In this document: positions 1-9,485 of the stretch, piece after piece
Numbering within the stretch: position 1 is the stretch's first letter
How the letters are laid out: each line of letters starts with the position of its first letter
Origin: Tolypeutes matacus
Lineage: Eukaryota > Chordata > Mammalia > Cingulata > Chlamyphoridae
Direction of reading: 5' to 3'
Assembly: GCA_026826555.1 (NCBI GenBank)
Contig: JAKSZT010004976.1
Coordinates: 9,565,164 to 9,629,163, forward strand
Length of the DNA stretch: 64,000 nt
Translations under genes and position numbers: made by a program
Notes under the pieces: model-generated
What the model saw: the letters and a program-made list of their open reading frames with translations, nothing else
Told to the model about the DNA's origin: nothing
Databases searched by the model: none

Positions 1-225
1 TATAAAAAAGCATCAAATATAATATGCTTGACTCCCCCCAGTTTTTTAGGAAATACACATTCAAGTCAAAATGGTGGCATAGGCAAAGCAAATATAATTC
101 TTTTATGACTCTCTTTGTCACAAAAGTTGTACCATGTACCTTCAGAACAGAGTACAGCATACTATTTAATGTAGTGATTAATGGTTTATGTATCACTGTT
201 ATTTTATTAATAAAAAACGTGTTTG
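1..225. other. AT-rich sequence, nothing recognised
   Basis: No coding or repeat signature was recognised up to the L1 fragment. The last bases (212-225) form the left target-site duplication of that fragment. Confidence 0.5.
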
Positions 226-780
226 GTATATGACCTTGCAATTGCACTCCTAGGTATATACCCGAATGAAATGAAAACAGACACTCAAGCACCAATGCTC
301 ATTGCAGCATTATTCACAATAGCCAAAAGGTAGAAATAATCCAAATGTCCATCAATAGATAAACGGATAAACAAAATGTGGTACATCCATTTAATGGAAT
401 ACTATTCAGCCATGGAAAAGAATGAAGTTCTGATGCATGCTACAACACAGATGAACCATGAAGACATCATTTTGAGTGAAATAAGTCAGACACAAAAGAA
501 CAAATTTGTATGATTCCACTACATGAAATATCTAGAATAGGCAAATTCATAGAGACATAAAATAGATTAGAGGTTACCAGGGCTGTGGGGAGGGGGAATG
601 GGAAGTTATTGCTTAAAGGGTATAGAGCTTCTGTTTGTTTGGGGTGGTGGGAAAGTTTTGGAAATAGCGGTGATGGTTCCATAACATTGTGAATATAATT
701 AATGCCACAGACCTGTACATTTAAAGTGATTTACATGGCAAATTTTATGTCATATATTTTACAATGAAATTAAAAACCAA
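226..780 (+). mobile_element. 5'-truncated L1 3' end
   Basis: The segment reads like the end of L1 ORF2 and its 3' UTR: the ageing 'cactcctaggtatatacc' motif, the 'gcagcattattcacaatagcc' stretch, then an A-rich end. Flanks 212-225 and 781-794 resemble each other at 12 of 14 positions (AAAAAACGTGTTTG against AAAAATTGTGTTTG), consistent with an old target-site duplication. There is no intact reading frame. Confidence 0.85.
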
Positions 781-794
781 AAAAATTGTGTTTG

Positions 795-1499
795 AGTCTT
801 GTACTCAGTTAACATTCTAGGCCCCTGAGGGGGGGTGGAATTCAGAAAATCTTGCCCTCCTTTTGTTAATTTTTAAATAAACCAGTTGTCACAGGAGAAG
901 GATAAAATTTTGGGACTATTTGTTTATTATTAGATTACCTTCTTGCAACAAGCATGAAATGATGCCAGAGAAGTAACGTCAAGCCCTTAGAAGCAATCAG
1001 TTCCAAAGTACCTTCCAAGGCAGCTGGTGGACTCCAGCACACTAGTGTTAGGGACCCCTCCACGTACTGCCAACGTTTTTTTCATGGTTACAGTTATGCC
1101 TATCGGTGGAATGCTGAGCTGAATAAATTTGGTTTTAGGTAAGTGGTATAACTTAAAGGGTAACATCAATCCTGCTCTAGAGATAACTCATGTTTTCACT
1201 AAAATACTACAACATCACAGAATTTGCTTTCGAGTATAGGCGAGAGACTTCTGTGACAATAAACAGTTCTACTCAAACAGTGCTGGAAGGACTGTGAAGA
1301 GAATCATAAACTGTGTATACTTTTCATAGAGCTTTGGGGGTATTATTATGCCACAATGATTATAGTGTAATTATTATTGATGTGTTTAAAGCTGTCTGGG
1401 GTCTTTTAATCTCTTCTAGGGCCACCCAAAATTCTAATATTAAAAGTTTTCCATGAATACACAATTCCACGTGCACACTCAGATATACACACAGAGCTT
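795..1499. other. unassigned intergenic sequence
   Basis: About 700 bp with no recognised repeat or convincing coding frame. A short open stretch on the minus strand near 987-1169 has no features of a known protein. Confidence 0.4.
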
Positions 1500-1705
1500 A
1501 AAAAAACCACTGTACTGGGAAGCGGCTGTGACTCAATCAGTAGGGCTCCCGTTTACCATATGGGAGGTCCCGGGTTCCCGGGGCCTCCTGGTGAGGGCAA
1601 GCCTGCCCGCACGGCGTGGTTAGCTGACGCAGTGAGCACAAGCAGCAAGGGGGGGATAAATGAATAAATAAATAAAATCTTTAAAAACAAAAAAACCACT
1701 GTACT
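1500..1705 (+). mobile_element. DAS-type tRNA-derived SINE with 17-bp TSD
   Basis: Body 1517-1688. The head is tRNA-like, with a pol III A box (around 'gactcaatcagtaggg') and B box ('cgggttcccgggg'). A GC-rich middle and a tail of 'aaataaataaaatcttt' type follow. It is flanked by perfect repeats AAAAAAACCACTGTACT at 1500-1516 and 1689-1705. It matches my memory of the armadillo DAS-SINE derived from tRNA-Ala. The B-box region has lost a few bases relative to the copies at 21137, 39208 and 55875. Confidence 0.9.
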
Positions 1706-1957
1706 ATAAAAATCTCTCTTCAGCATCCCCTGAAAGCAGTTTTCCAGCCGACATTTAACTTCTTCCATTGAGCGAAAGCTCATTGTCTTATTTGAAAACA
1801 CTTTCCACTTTGGAAAAATGCTAATTTTAAACTATTTTTGTGAAAGTCCACCTCCAAGCAATATCTGCACACTTATACTAGTTCTGTTATTTAAAGAGCA
1901 AAGCTGTGTTTTCCCCAAGACCTCTCTACTCACTAAAACATGAACATTTGCCTTAGC

Positions 1958-2094
1958 AAATGGGATTATTTTAAGATTTATTTATTTACTTTATCCATTT
2001 TAAACGCTCTCCCTTCCCCATTTGCTGTTTTGTGTCCATTCGCTGGGCAATTCTCTGTGTCTGTTTCCTGCCATCTCAAATGAGATTATTTTAA
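1958..2094 (-). mobile_element. truncated antisense DAS-related SINE fragment
   Basis: Read on the minus strand, the piece ends in the same tail as DAS elements (plus-strand 'aagatttatttattta'). Its body ('gtgtccattcgctgggcaa') resembles the non-tRNA part that I recall in chimeric armadillo DAS elements. Flanking repeats AAATGGGATTATTTTAA (1958-1974) and AAATGAGATTATTTTAA (2078-2094) differ at one base in 17. The tRNA head is missing, so the copy is 5'-truncated. Confidence 0.7.
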
Positions 2095-2409
2095 AATGTT
2101 TTATCTAAGAATCACTTACAGAAAGTTCACTTTGCAAAAGAAGTCACACTGGAATTCCTTTAAATCTAAGCTCTGCCTTCATATTTCAAGTATTTCTTGT
2201 TTGACCCTATAAAATTCATCTACATCTAGAAATATAGCTAGGGTGCCAGTGTGATTGAGCTATGCTTCTACTGGTACTGGTTGTCTGCCTGGGTGTGCGG
2301 GAAGTTTTTCTAGGTGATACTGAACATCCCTGTCTGTGATATGACATTAATACCTTTTAAAAGCCCATATTTAGGACTGATGATCAGGGTAGAAATCTTA
2401 CTCTGTTCT

Positions 2410-2445
<36 letters not shown>

Positions 2446-2614
2446 CAAAACACTTTTAATATACAGTGGCCAGAGATAATCAGAAAGAAATTACCCTAAA
2501 AATCAAGAGATGAAATTTCTGTCCCTGAATGAGGGGAGAATGGTAATCAAATGTTTTATTGCACTCCCCTCCCCCAACCCAGCAGACAATGATGATGGCA
2601 TTTTCCTAAAATTC
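2095..2614. other. unassigned sequence around a GT microsatellite
   Basis: Apart from the GT repeat at 2413-2442, nothing was recognised here. Confidence 0.4.
2413..2442. repeat. (GT)n microsatellite
   Basis: About 14-15 uninterrupted GT dinucleotides are directly visible. Confidence 0.95.
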
Positions 2615-2735
2615 AGTGAACAAATGTCTTGATGATTGCTGAAGCTGGATAATGGGGAAACGTGATTTTACTTTCCTACTTTTGTATGGACCTTGAAATT
2701 TCTCATAATAAAAAAGTTTTTTATTTATTTTTTTG
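2615..2735 (+). mobile_element. old L1-like 3' terminus
   Basis: The segment 'gattgctgaagctggataatgggg' through 'tgaaatttctcataataaaaaag' resembles the conserved 3' end of old mammalian L1 elements. No target duplication was seen. Confidence 0.5.
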
Positions 2736-3179
2736 AATGGAGAACTCTACATCCGAAAACTTCGGTCTAAAAAAGAGAAAAACAAATGCTCAGCCTTCTT
2801 CACTGTCATCAGTCTGTTGGAGTTTTCTTCTTAAAATGTGAATTTTATGAGGCAAAGGGAACTAGCACAGAGAGCTGAAGGGTGGAGTGATGAGATGCTA
2901 ATACTCTAAAACAGGTTTTGGTTGACGTTGGTGTCAGTGGAGTCATGCATGAGGCAAAGTAAGAAGAAAATCAAGCAGGAGGAGAGCACATGAAGAATAT
3001 TCAGTTTGAGATCAAAGAGACATAGCTAGAGAGAAATCTGCTTCTAGGGAGTTACTGGAGAAAAAATGTCATAGGCAAGTGTCAAAAGGATATACCGGGG
3101 TTGGAAATGAATGTTGAGTGTGGTTGTGGGAACAAGGAGTGGTTGGGCAGAAGCAGGGATGAAGAGGCTAAATGGCGTT
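2736..3179. other. unassigned intergenic sequence
   Basis: No recognised repeat, RNA or coding signal. Confidence 0.4.
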
Positions 3180-3199
3180 TCTCAAACTACCTGTAGTGA

Positions 3200-3895
3200 C
3201 ACACAATCCCAATGATCTCGTGTAGCAGGCAACACGAGCCACATGCGAATCACCACAGGAGGTCTACTCCTGAACTGGTATAGACCCTGTTCAATAAGAT
3301 GATCTTCTGAGCATACTCCTGGATATCCTGGTGTTGTGGTTAGTTTCCATAGATGATCCTGATGAACAACACCTTTTGGTAGTCATACCCTAAAACTTCC
3401 CGCCCCTTGCCTCTGGCCTGGACCTGTGTTTCATTTTGACTTATAGAGATAGTGAAGTGACACTGTGCGATTTCTGAGGCTAGGTCATAAGAAGTCTTGC
3501 AGTTTCCACCTGGGATCGTGGTACATGAGCTCTGGGGAAGACAGTCACCAGATAAGAAGTCCAACTATTCTAAAGACTACCATGCTGAAAGGAAGCTCAA
3601 GCTAACCACATGTAGAGGCTGCACAGAGAGAGACACCCACCCAGCCTTCAGTTGTTCCAGCCATCCCATATGAGGTGCCAGACACATGAATGAGGACATC
3701 ATCTTGGACAGAAAGCCCAGTTGAGCCTTTAATTAACCCCAGCTCCATCTGACAGCAAACGCTTGAGAGATCCCAAGTGAGAAATGCCCAGCTGATCCCA
3801 GTCAACCCCCAAAACCATGAAAGATGCTAATAAATTTGTGTTTTAGACCATTAGGTTTAAGGGTGCTTTGTTACAAAGCAATAGGTAAACAAAAG
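3200..3895 (+). mobile_element. probable MaLR/MLT1-like LTR remnant
   Basis: The right end ('gctaataaatttgtgttttag' followed by 'ttgttacaaagcaataggtaa') resembles the polyadenylation end of ancient MaLR LTRs. The left boundary is uncertain and no duplicated target was found. Short open stretches on the minus strand here are not protein-like. Confidence 0.4.
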
Positions 3896-4619
3896 GCATA
3901 GCAAAGACATATTGCCATAAAATTTTCTAAACACTCTCAGTTTTGTACTTCTCTCACGGTGGGCCATTAGCATACACTGTCTTCTACTTTGTATGAACTC
4001 AGCTTATCTGCTCATCCAGAACCCAGGCTAGGTTCGAAAGATGAGTCCCTCTAACAGAGCTTGCTTTACTTCCATCCTCTCTGCCCTCAGCTTTGCATTT
4101 TCTGAAAATGACCAGACTCTGTAGGGAATCTACTCTGTGCTGTCAATCCAAGTTTTCCAAGCAGGTTTCCAGTCTTCACTTTTTTGAACTTTTTCCTATG
4201 ATTAGTTGCTCTGAAAAAGGACCTCAGAGTAAGTTTGGCCTGTTTGGGTTCTCTTTTTCAGGTAATTTAAGTGACCAGGCAGGATTATTTTAAAACCAGT
4301 TGAGCCCAGTGGCATTTTGATCTGGAAAACACTGCTGAGGCCATAATTCTGAAGGACCCAGAGACAGGTTTATCATTCTAAGGATGGACTCAGATTTTGC
4401 CTCTGATATGCTTTAGCCTTTATAACTAAGAATCCATCCTTATGAGTTCCCTAGGGTCTGGACTAACCTTATCCCACATTGATAGGAATTTAAGGATTCC
4501 TAGGCCAGGTCTCATCCATTTAGCATTAAGCCACTTGGTTGATGTTCCTATTTACATTGTATACAAGTCCCGTATTTGGACTTTATACTGTTCTCCAACT
4601 AAATTCTTTAAACAACACT
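3896..4619. other. unassigned intergenic sequence
   Basis: No recognised repeat or coding signal. Confidence 0.4.
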
Positions 4620-4760
4620 CCATTAAAAGTTTTCTTTTTGTTTTTTTGTTTTTGTTTTGTTTTTTTTTAGGAGGTACCAGGGATTGAACCCAAGACCTTG
4701 TACATGGGAAGCAGACACTCAACCACTGAGCTATACCTGCCCCCCACCATTAAAAGTTTT
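4620..4760 (-). mobile_element. antisense tRNA-derived SINE monomer, 14-bp TSD
   Basis: On the minus strand, 4746-4634 carries a tRNA-like head (A box 'tagctcagtggttgag', B box 'gggttcaatccc') and an A-rich tail, seen as the T-rich stretch after 4634. Perfect flanking repeats CCATTAAAAGTTTT lie at 4620-4633 and 4747-4760. It is an older relative of the DAS elements, without their GC-rich middle. Confidence 0.85.
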
Positions 4761-4774
4761 TAAATAAGTAATTC

Positions 4775-4990
4775 CCGAATTTAAATCCTTCATCTAGAAA
4801 TTGTGTGACTTTGGACATGTAACTAACCTTCTTTGATCCTTAATTTGTTTAACCTAAAAGAGTGAATACACTACTTTACCCCTGGATTTGGGGGAGGATA
4901 TAACAAGTTTGTATATGCAAGAATTTGCAGAGTGCCTAGCATGTAGTACCAGTTTAATAAATGGTAGCTGCTATTATTATTATTACTTTT
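4775..4990 (+). mobile_element. MIR SINE
   Basis: The sequence has the sense-orientation MIR hallmarks: 'tgtgtgactttgg', a run ending 'gtgcctagcatgtagta', then 'aataaatggtagctgctatt'. Diverged, as expected for MIR. Confidence 0.75.
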
Positions 4991-5298
4991 ATTTTTGTAC
5001 TATTACTGGTTGTAGCAGTAGTACTCCTGAGGGGATGGAAGTTCTATGCACTTAGTCATTCCAGAAACAGGAGTCTTGCCTCTGAGCCAAGCCCTGTCCA
5101 GTTGCTAACTAGTTGGCAGTTCATATTCAAGCCCTAAATATAATACCAACAAAATGTTCTCTAAAGGAAATGTTGCAAAATTGAACTGCTTTTTTGTGGT
5201 CTTGTTTTAAAATTCTGAGCAGGTAGTCCCTTTATCCACAAGAAGAGAAATGGGAATTAATTTATGGTTCTGAAGGAAAGGAAGAATTTAGTTTTAAT

Positions 5299-6238
5299 AA
5301 AAAGCACTTCAGAGGAGATCCGGGCAAGATGGCATCGGTTTAAGTGTGGACTCATCATCTCTCTTGCAAAATTCAGCTGAGGGGGTAAAGATCCTGCCCG
5401 AATGAGCTGTTTGGGGAACCCACAGAGCAGGAGGCTTCAGGGCATCGATCTGGAGAGAGCTGGACAAAGAGATAAACTGCTCAAGTTGGTGCTGGAGTTG
5501 GAAGGTATATGTCCAGGAGACTTGAATCTCTGGGCTGTTCATGTGCCATCTGGGCCCTGAGCCTTAGTGGAGTTACAACGCTTACTCTCCAGTTCTTTGG
5601 ACTCACCCAGGATAGCTGATGGGGAGGTGAAGTGGACTACCACCACACCAAGGACCCGCAAGTGAGAGAGTCCCATCCATCAGCCATATGAGATCGAAGG
5701 TCCCTCTCAATTAGAGGTGGAGTGGGCATTACCATCCCAGAATCCTCAGTATTGGGGACTAAAATGTGGACTAGAGTGGACTTACTGTTATTCTACTTTA
5801 GACTTATTGTGATTCTAGCTATGGAAGAACTTTTATCATTGATGTGGAGATAGTGGCCACTGGAGGTGCTGAAGTCAGGGAGAGGGAAAAAGAGGTGTAA
5901 TATGGGGGCATTTTCAGGACTTGGAATTGACCTGGATGACATTGCGGTGACAGATACAGGCCATTATATATCCTGCCATAGCCTACAGAATTGAGTGGGA
6001 AAGAATGTAAACTACAGTGTAAAATATAGTCCATGCTTAGTGGCAATGCTCCAAAATGTGTTCAAAAATTGCAACCAATGTACCCCACTAATGAAAGAAG
6101 TTGTTAATGTGTGGAAAAGTGGGAGGTGTGGGGAGTGGGGCATATGAGAATCCCTTATATTTTTTTATGTAATAATTTGTGTAATCTAAGTATCTTTTAA
6201 AAATAAATAAAAAAATATATATTTTTAAAAAGTACATC
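5299..6238 (+). mobile_element. L1-derived composite: 5'UTR-like start joined to 3'UTR
   Basis: The body from 5314 begins like an L1 5' UTR ('ggagatccgggcaagatggc'). It ends at about 6226 with an L1-type 3' UTR ('gcatatgagaatcccttata', 'gtaatctaagtatctttt') and an A/T-rich tail. No ORF1 or ORF2 sequence lies between, so the unit is about 0.9 kb. The left flank 5299-5313 (AAAAAGCACTTCAGA) matches 8350-8364 (AAAAAGTACATCAGA) at 13 of 15 positions. This fits an older target-site duplication later separated by the TM7SF3 retrocopy. Whether it is a lone internal deletion or a non-autonomous family cannot be told from one window. Confidence 0.65.
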
Positions 6239-6500
6239 GGGGAGGCCGCGGGCGGCGGCGGGAAGAGGGAGCTGCGCGGCCAGGGCTCGCCGCCCGCTCG
6301 CCTGGGACGCCCGGGGGCCTGGCAGGTGCGCCATGGCGCAGGGCACGAGCCCCCCGGGGTAGCGCGGGCCAGGCTGCGGGGCCCCCGCGCGCCCCCCGGG
6401 CCTCGCCGACCGCCGCGGCCGCCATGGGGCGCCTGTGGCTGCTGGTGCTGGCCGTGCTGGCGTGGCGAGGTGCGGCGCGGGCCGCCGCCGTCGGGAACGC
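6239..6500. promoter_or_regulatory. CpG-rich island carried in by the retrocopy 5' UTR
   Basis: The 5' UTR and first codons are very rich in G, C and CpG, in sharp contrast with the AT-rich flanks. The parental transcription start region appears nearly complete. Such sequence could give promoter activity at the new site, but that is inference: a processed copy normally lacks the upstream promoter itself. Confidence 0.5.
6333..6362 (+). other. short upstream ORF in the retrocopy 5' UTR
   Basis: An ATG in strong Kozak context (gcgccATGG) opens a nine-codon frame closed by TAG at 6360-6362. This is 61 bp before the main start at 6424. It could reduce initiation at the main start if the copy is transcribed. 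Whether the parental mRNA has the same small frame cannot be seen here. Confidence 0.5.
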
Positions 6501-7977
6501 CAGCGCAGGTCTTCTTGAATTTTCTTTGGGGAAATTTAAATACTTCAAGCTCAACAGGCCCTTTCCAGAGAGAGCCGTTTTGCATCATATTTCGAACAAT
6601 GTGACTTTTCTTATTTTCCAAATACACTCACAGTATCAGAATACAACTGTTTCTTTTTCTAAGGCTCTCCTTCCCAGTAACTCAGGAGCAGGCACCGACA
6701 AAGGACTGGTTTTCATTCTTAGACCAGAGCAGAGTGTTTGTACTTGGTACTTGGAGACTTCAGATGCTGAACCTGTCCAAGCTGCGGCTGTTTTACTGTC
6801 CTACTCAGAAAAAGATCCTCTCCCTGGAGGCTGTAATTTGGAGTTTGATTTAGATATCGATCCCAACATTTATCTGGAGTATAATTTCTTTGAAACGATG
6901 ATCAAATTTGCCCCAGCAAACCTGGGCTCTGCGAGAGGTGCAGACCCTCCGCCGTGTGACGTTGGGACAGGCCAGGACTTGAGGTGGAGGCTGCAGTATG
7001 ATGTCTATCAGTATTTTCTGCCCGAGAATGACCTCACTGAGACGGTCTTGCTGACGCACCTGCAGAGGATGGCAGAGGTGCCGCAGGTGAAGTCCAGTGC
7101 TGTCAAGGTGGCCACTCTGACAGCTAATGATAAGACCAGCCTGTACTTCTCCTCCCTGCGGGGACAAGGTGTCATCTACAACGTCATCGTCCGGGACCCG
7201 TTGCTGAACACGTCTGCTGCCTACGTGCCCGCTCACACCTTCGCCTGCAGCTTCAAGGCCGTGGAGGGCGACTGTTCTTCCCTGGGAAGAGTATCTACCA
7301 AAGTGTTCTTCACTTTTTTTGCCCTGCTTGGTCTCTTTGTTTGTTTCTTCGGACACAGATTCTGGAAAACAGAATTATTCTTCATAGGCTTTATCTTCTT
7401 GGGAGTCTTCTCTTATATACTGGTTACAAGACTGACACCTATTGAGTACGATGGAAACCTGAAGGTTTTTCGTGATGATGGTGTTTTCTGGGTGGCCTTC
7501 TCTTGTATAGCTGTTATCATTCCAGTCGTTTTCATGGGCTGCCTAAGAATACTGAACATACTGACTTGTGGAATCATTGGCTCCTATTTGCTGGTTTTGG
7601 CCATTGACAGTTTCGTGTACACAAGCCTTTCCTACATCACTTTGAATGTACTCAAGAGAACACTCAGCACAGATTTCCACAGAGCTTTCACAAATGTGCC
7701 TTTTCAAACTAGTGACTTCATTATCCTGGCAGTATGGGGGATGTTGGCTGTAAGTGGAATTACATTACAGATTCGAAGAGAAAGAGGTCGGCCAGTTTTC
7801 CCTCCCCACCCGTACAAGTTGTGGAAGCGAGAGCGTGAGCGCAGAGTAACCAACATCCTGGACCCTAGCTACCACGTCCCTCCGCTGAGAGAGAGGCTCC
7901 ACGGCCACCTAACCCAGATCAGAGGGCTCTTCCAGAAAAAACAGCCGGCTGGAGAAAGAACTCCCCTGCTCCTGTAG
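6424..7977 (+). CDS. TM7SF3: TM7SF3-like membrane protein encoded by an intact retrocopy, internal segment missing
   Basis: The 517-residue frame is uninterrupted. The start is the first ATG in good context (gccgccATGGGG), giving a hydrophobic signal peptide at residues 1-22. A luminal or extracellular domain follows, with N-glycosylation sequons at N25, N59, N73 and N262. Hydrophobic segments lie near residues 294-312, 317-336, 354-374, 379-402 and 432-450, followed by a basic tail ending in TPLLL. The sequence matches my recollection of human TM7SF3 (about 570 residues) along almost its whole length. TM7SF3 is a seven-span membrane protein reported to act in stress and cell-survival responses. 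Here about 50 residues are absent, without a frameshift, at D343/G344 (near 7452). That removes two membrane spans and leaves five. The clean loss fits copying of an exon-skipped transcript. The gene is intronless inside a retroposition unit, so it is not the parental locus. Expression and function are unknown. Confidence 0.9.
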   Translation: MGRLWLLVLAVLAWRGAARAAAVGNASAGLLEFSLGKFKYFKLNRPFPERAVLHHISNNVTFLIFQIHSQYQNTTVSFSKALLPSNSGAGTDKGLVFILRPEQSVCTWYLETSDAEPVQAAAVLLSYSEKDPLPGGCNLEFDLDIDPNIYLEYNFFETMIKFAPANLGSARGADPPPCDVGTGQDLRWRLQYDVYQYFLPENDLTETVLLTHLQRMAEVPQVKSSAVKVATLTANDKTSLYFSSLRGQGVIYNVIVRDPLLNTSAAYVPAHTFACSFKAVEGDCSSLGRVSTKVFFTFFALLGLFVCFFGHRFWKTELFFIGFIFLGVFSYILVTRLTPIEYDGNLKVFRDDGVFWVAFSCIAVIIPVVFMGCLRILNILTCGIIGSYLLVLAIDSFVYTSLSYITLNVLKRTLSTDFHRAFTNVPFQTSDFIILAVWGMLAVSGITLQIRRERGRPVFPPHPYKLWKRERERRVTNILDPSYHVPPLRERLHGHLTQIRGLFQKKQPAGERTPLLL

Positions 7978-8299
7978 ACGATAGAGGACTCGCCCAGCGG
8001 GTCTCGGGACAGCTGTGCTCGTTCTGCTGCGCCAGCTGTGCCCGTGCTTTGCAGTAATCCCTGGCGCAGGTCTGATGGAAGGCGGGCTTCTGTGCCTGTG
8101 CTTTGCACAGGGCCATGGCCTCTACTGCCGCCGGGTAAGGGCATGCCAGGGAGATTGTACGTGTGAGAGAGAGAAGCAGGAAGTTGAGGGTCGGAAGTTT
8201 TCCCTTATTTCCAAATACTTGAGAAATTACCTTTTGGTTTACAAATATATGATCAACTTATTCTATTAAATAGATTTTTAAAAATATTGAACAAAAAAC

Positions 8300-8305
8300 A
8301 TTAAA
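8300..8305 (+). promoter_or_regulatory. polyadenylation signal ATTAAA of the retrocopied mRNA
   Basis: ATTAAA sits 22 bp before the poly(A) run that starts at 8328, the normal spacing for mRNA cleavage. It marks the 3' end of the copied transcript. Confidence 0.8.
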
Positions 8306-8361
8306 CATAATATTATGAATCTCCTGCAAAAAAAAAAAAAAAAAAAAAAAAAAAGTACATC

Positions 8362-9090
8362 AGAACAAGGCTCATAACACAAACCCCAGACCACATTTTG
8401 CACTCATAACTATTTTTAATACCTATTGAGTTCTACAGGGTTGCTAAAGGGATCCTCCCATTCTCCATTTCTTCTCTTCCCATGTGGCTGGACTTTGATA
8501 CATATTATTCTCACCATATCCAATAGTTTAAGATAAAAGAGCCAATTGAAATCATGTGGAATTCCATTATAATATTGTTTTGGTCATACATCCTTTGAAT
8601 ACTCATCCTCAAATCATATCCCTCCTAAACATAACAGCTTGATGTTTGTTTGTTTTTTTAACGCTATATCACTTGGCTCAACTATATCACTTGGTTAATC
8701 AATAGTACAGAGTCTGTTCTTTTTGCCACCTCTCCTATTCCCATTTCCCATCTTTTAGAATTATTTCACCAACTTAAATGAGTCAATGTGGCTTATTCAC
8801 TATAGCCGTGGATTCTTGATGTAGAAAGGGAAACCTATTTCTCTGAATTGCATTTCCACCTGCTTTCTCCAGTGGGGGGAAATGCTTTTAGATATGTGTG
8901 GATACCCAAGAAACATTCTAGTTGACTCAAGTTCATTAATTGTGTGATCTATTGCTGAGGGCGTGTAAATTGGCACATTTCTATAGCTATCTAGCAATGA
9001 CTGTCAAGAGCCTTAAAATGTTCATCCTTTCTGAACCAATAAGCAATCTAGACTGAGAGATGTGGATCAAAATTTATGCCAAACTTATTG
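8362..9090. other. unassigned intergenic sequence
   Basis: No recognised repeat or coding frame. Confidence 0.4.
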
Positions 9091-9094
9091 TTGT

Positions 9095-9170
9095 TACCCC
9101 CAGAACCTTGAATTGTGCCTGGAATAAAGTGGGTGCTCCATAAATAGTTGCTGAAGAAATGAATGAGTAA
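9095..9170 (+). mobile_element. L2-like 3' end
   Basis: The words 'gtgcctggaataaagtgg' and 'ccataaatagttgctgaa' followed by 'gaatgaatgag' resemble the 3' end of old L2/CR1-type elements. Short and diverged. Confidence 0.45.
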
Positions 9171-9365
9171 AAGATGTTCATTGTCCATACTATTTATAAC
9201 ATCAAAATATCAGAATTCGTAAAATCTCCAACAGTAGGCAACAGTTAAGTGCATCATGATAACAATCACACAGTGCACTATTATGCAGATGTTAATGTTA
9301 GGCCTATGAAAAAGTCCTCTAGCTGGGAAATGCTTATTGTAGAATTAAGTGAAAAATCAAGACTC

Positions 9366-9485
9366 AAAATCATATGTATATGTTTGTATGTATTGTGTGA
9401 ATTTTTATTTTTACCCATAATAAAAAAATAAAAATAAAAAAAAATAAAGGATAAGATCTGGGAAAAAAAAAAAATCATATGTATA
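9366..9485 (+). mobile_element. very short retroposed fragment with 15-bp TSD
   Basis: Perfect direct repeats AAAATCATATGTATA at 9366-9380 and 9471-9485 bracket only 90 bp, which ends in a run of A. The insert ('ccataataaaaaaataaaa' core) looks like a severely 5'-truncated L1 3' end or another polyadenylated RNA. Confidence 0.75.

Larger units (their letters stand above)
6227..8361 (+). mobile_element. TM7SF3 processed retrocopy (full inserted unit)
   Basis: The inserted cDNA is 6239-8349. It has no introns and a GC-rich 5' UTR of about 185 bp starting right after the left duplication. A long coding frame follows, then a 3' UTR of about 350 bp with ATTAAA at 8300-8305, and a pure A run (8328-8354) starting 22 bp after the signal. 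Perfect 12-bp duplications AAAAAGTACATC flank it at 6227-6238 and 8350-8361. The left site sits at a T/AAAA junction, as expected for the L1 endonuclease. The intact tail, identical duplications and retained CpGs suggest a fairly recent insertion by L1 machinery. Confidence 0.96.

Noticed and set aside
6088..6627. Long minus-strand open frames across the TM7SF3 5' UTR
   Set aside because: They arise from the GC-rich, stop-poor 5' UTR on the opposite strand, run into the L1 tail and have no domain.
6850..7356. 168-codon minus-strand frame inside the TM7SF3 coding region
   Set aside because: It is an antisense shadow of the real frame with no recognisable protein features.
6424..7977. Parental TM7SF3 gene
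   Set aside because: Absence of introns, the poly(A) run and flanking duplications show a processed copy; the parent should lie elsewhere.
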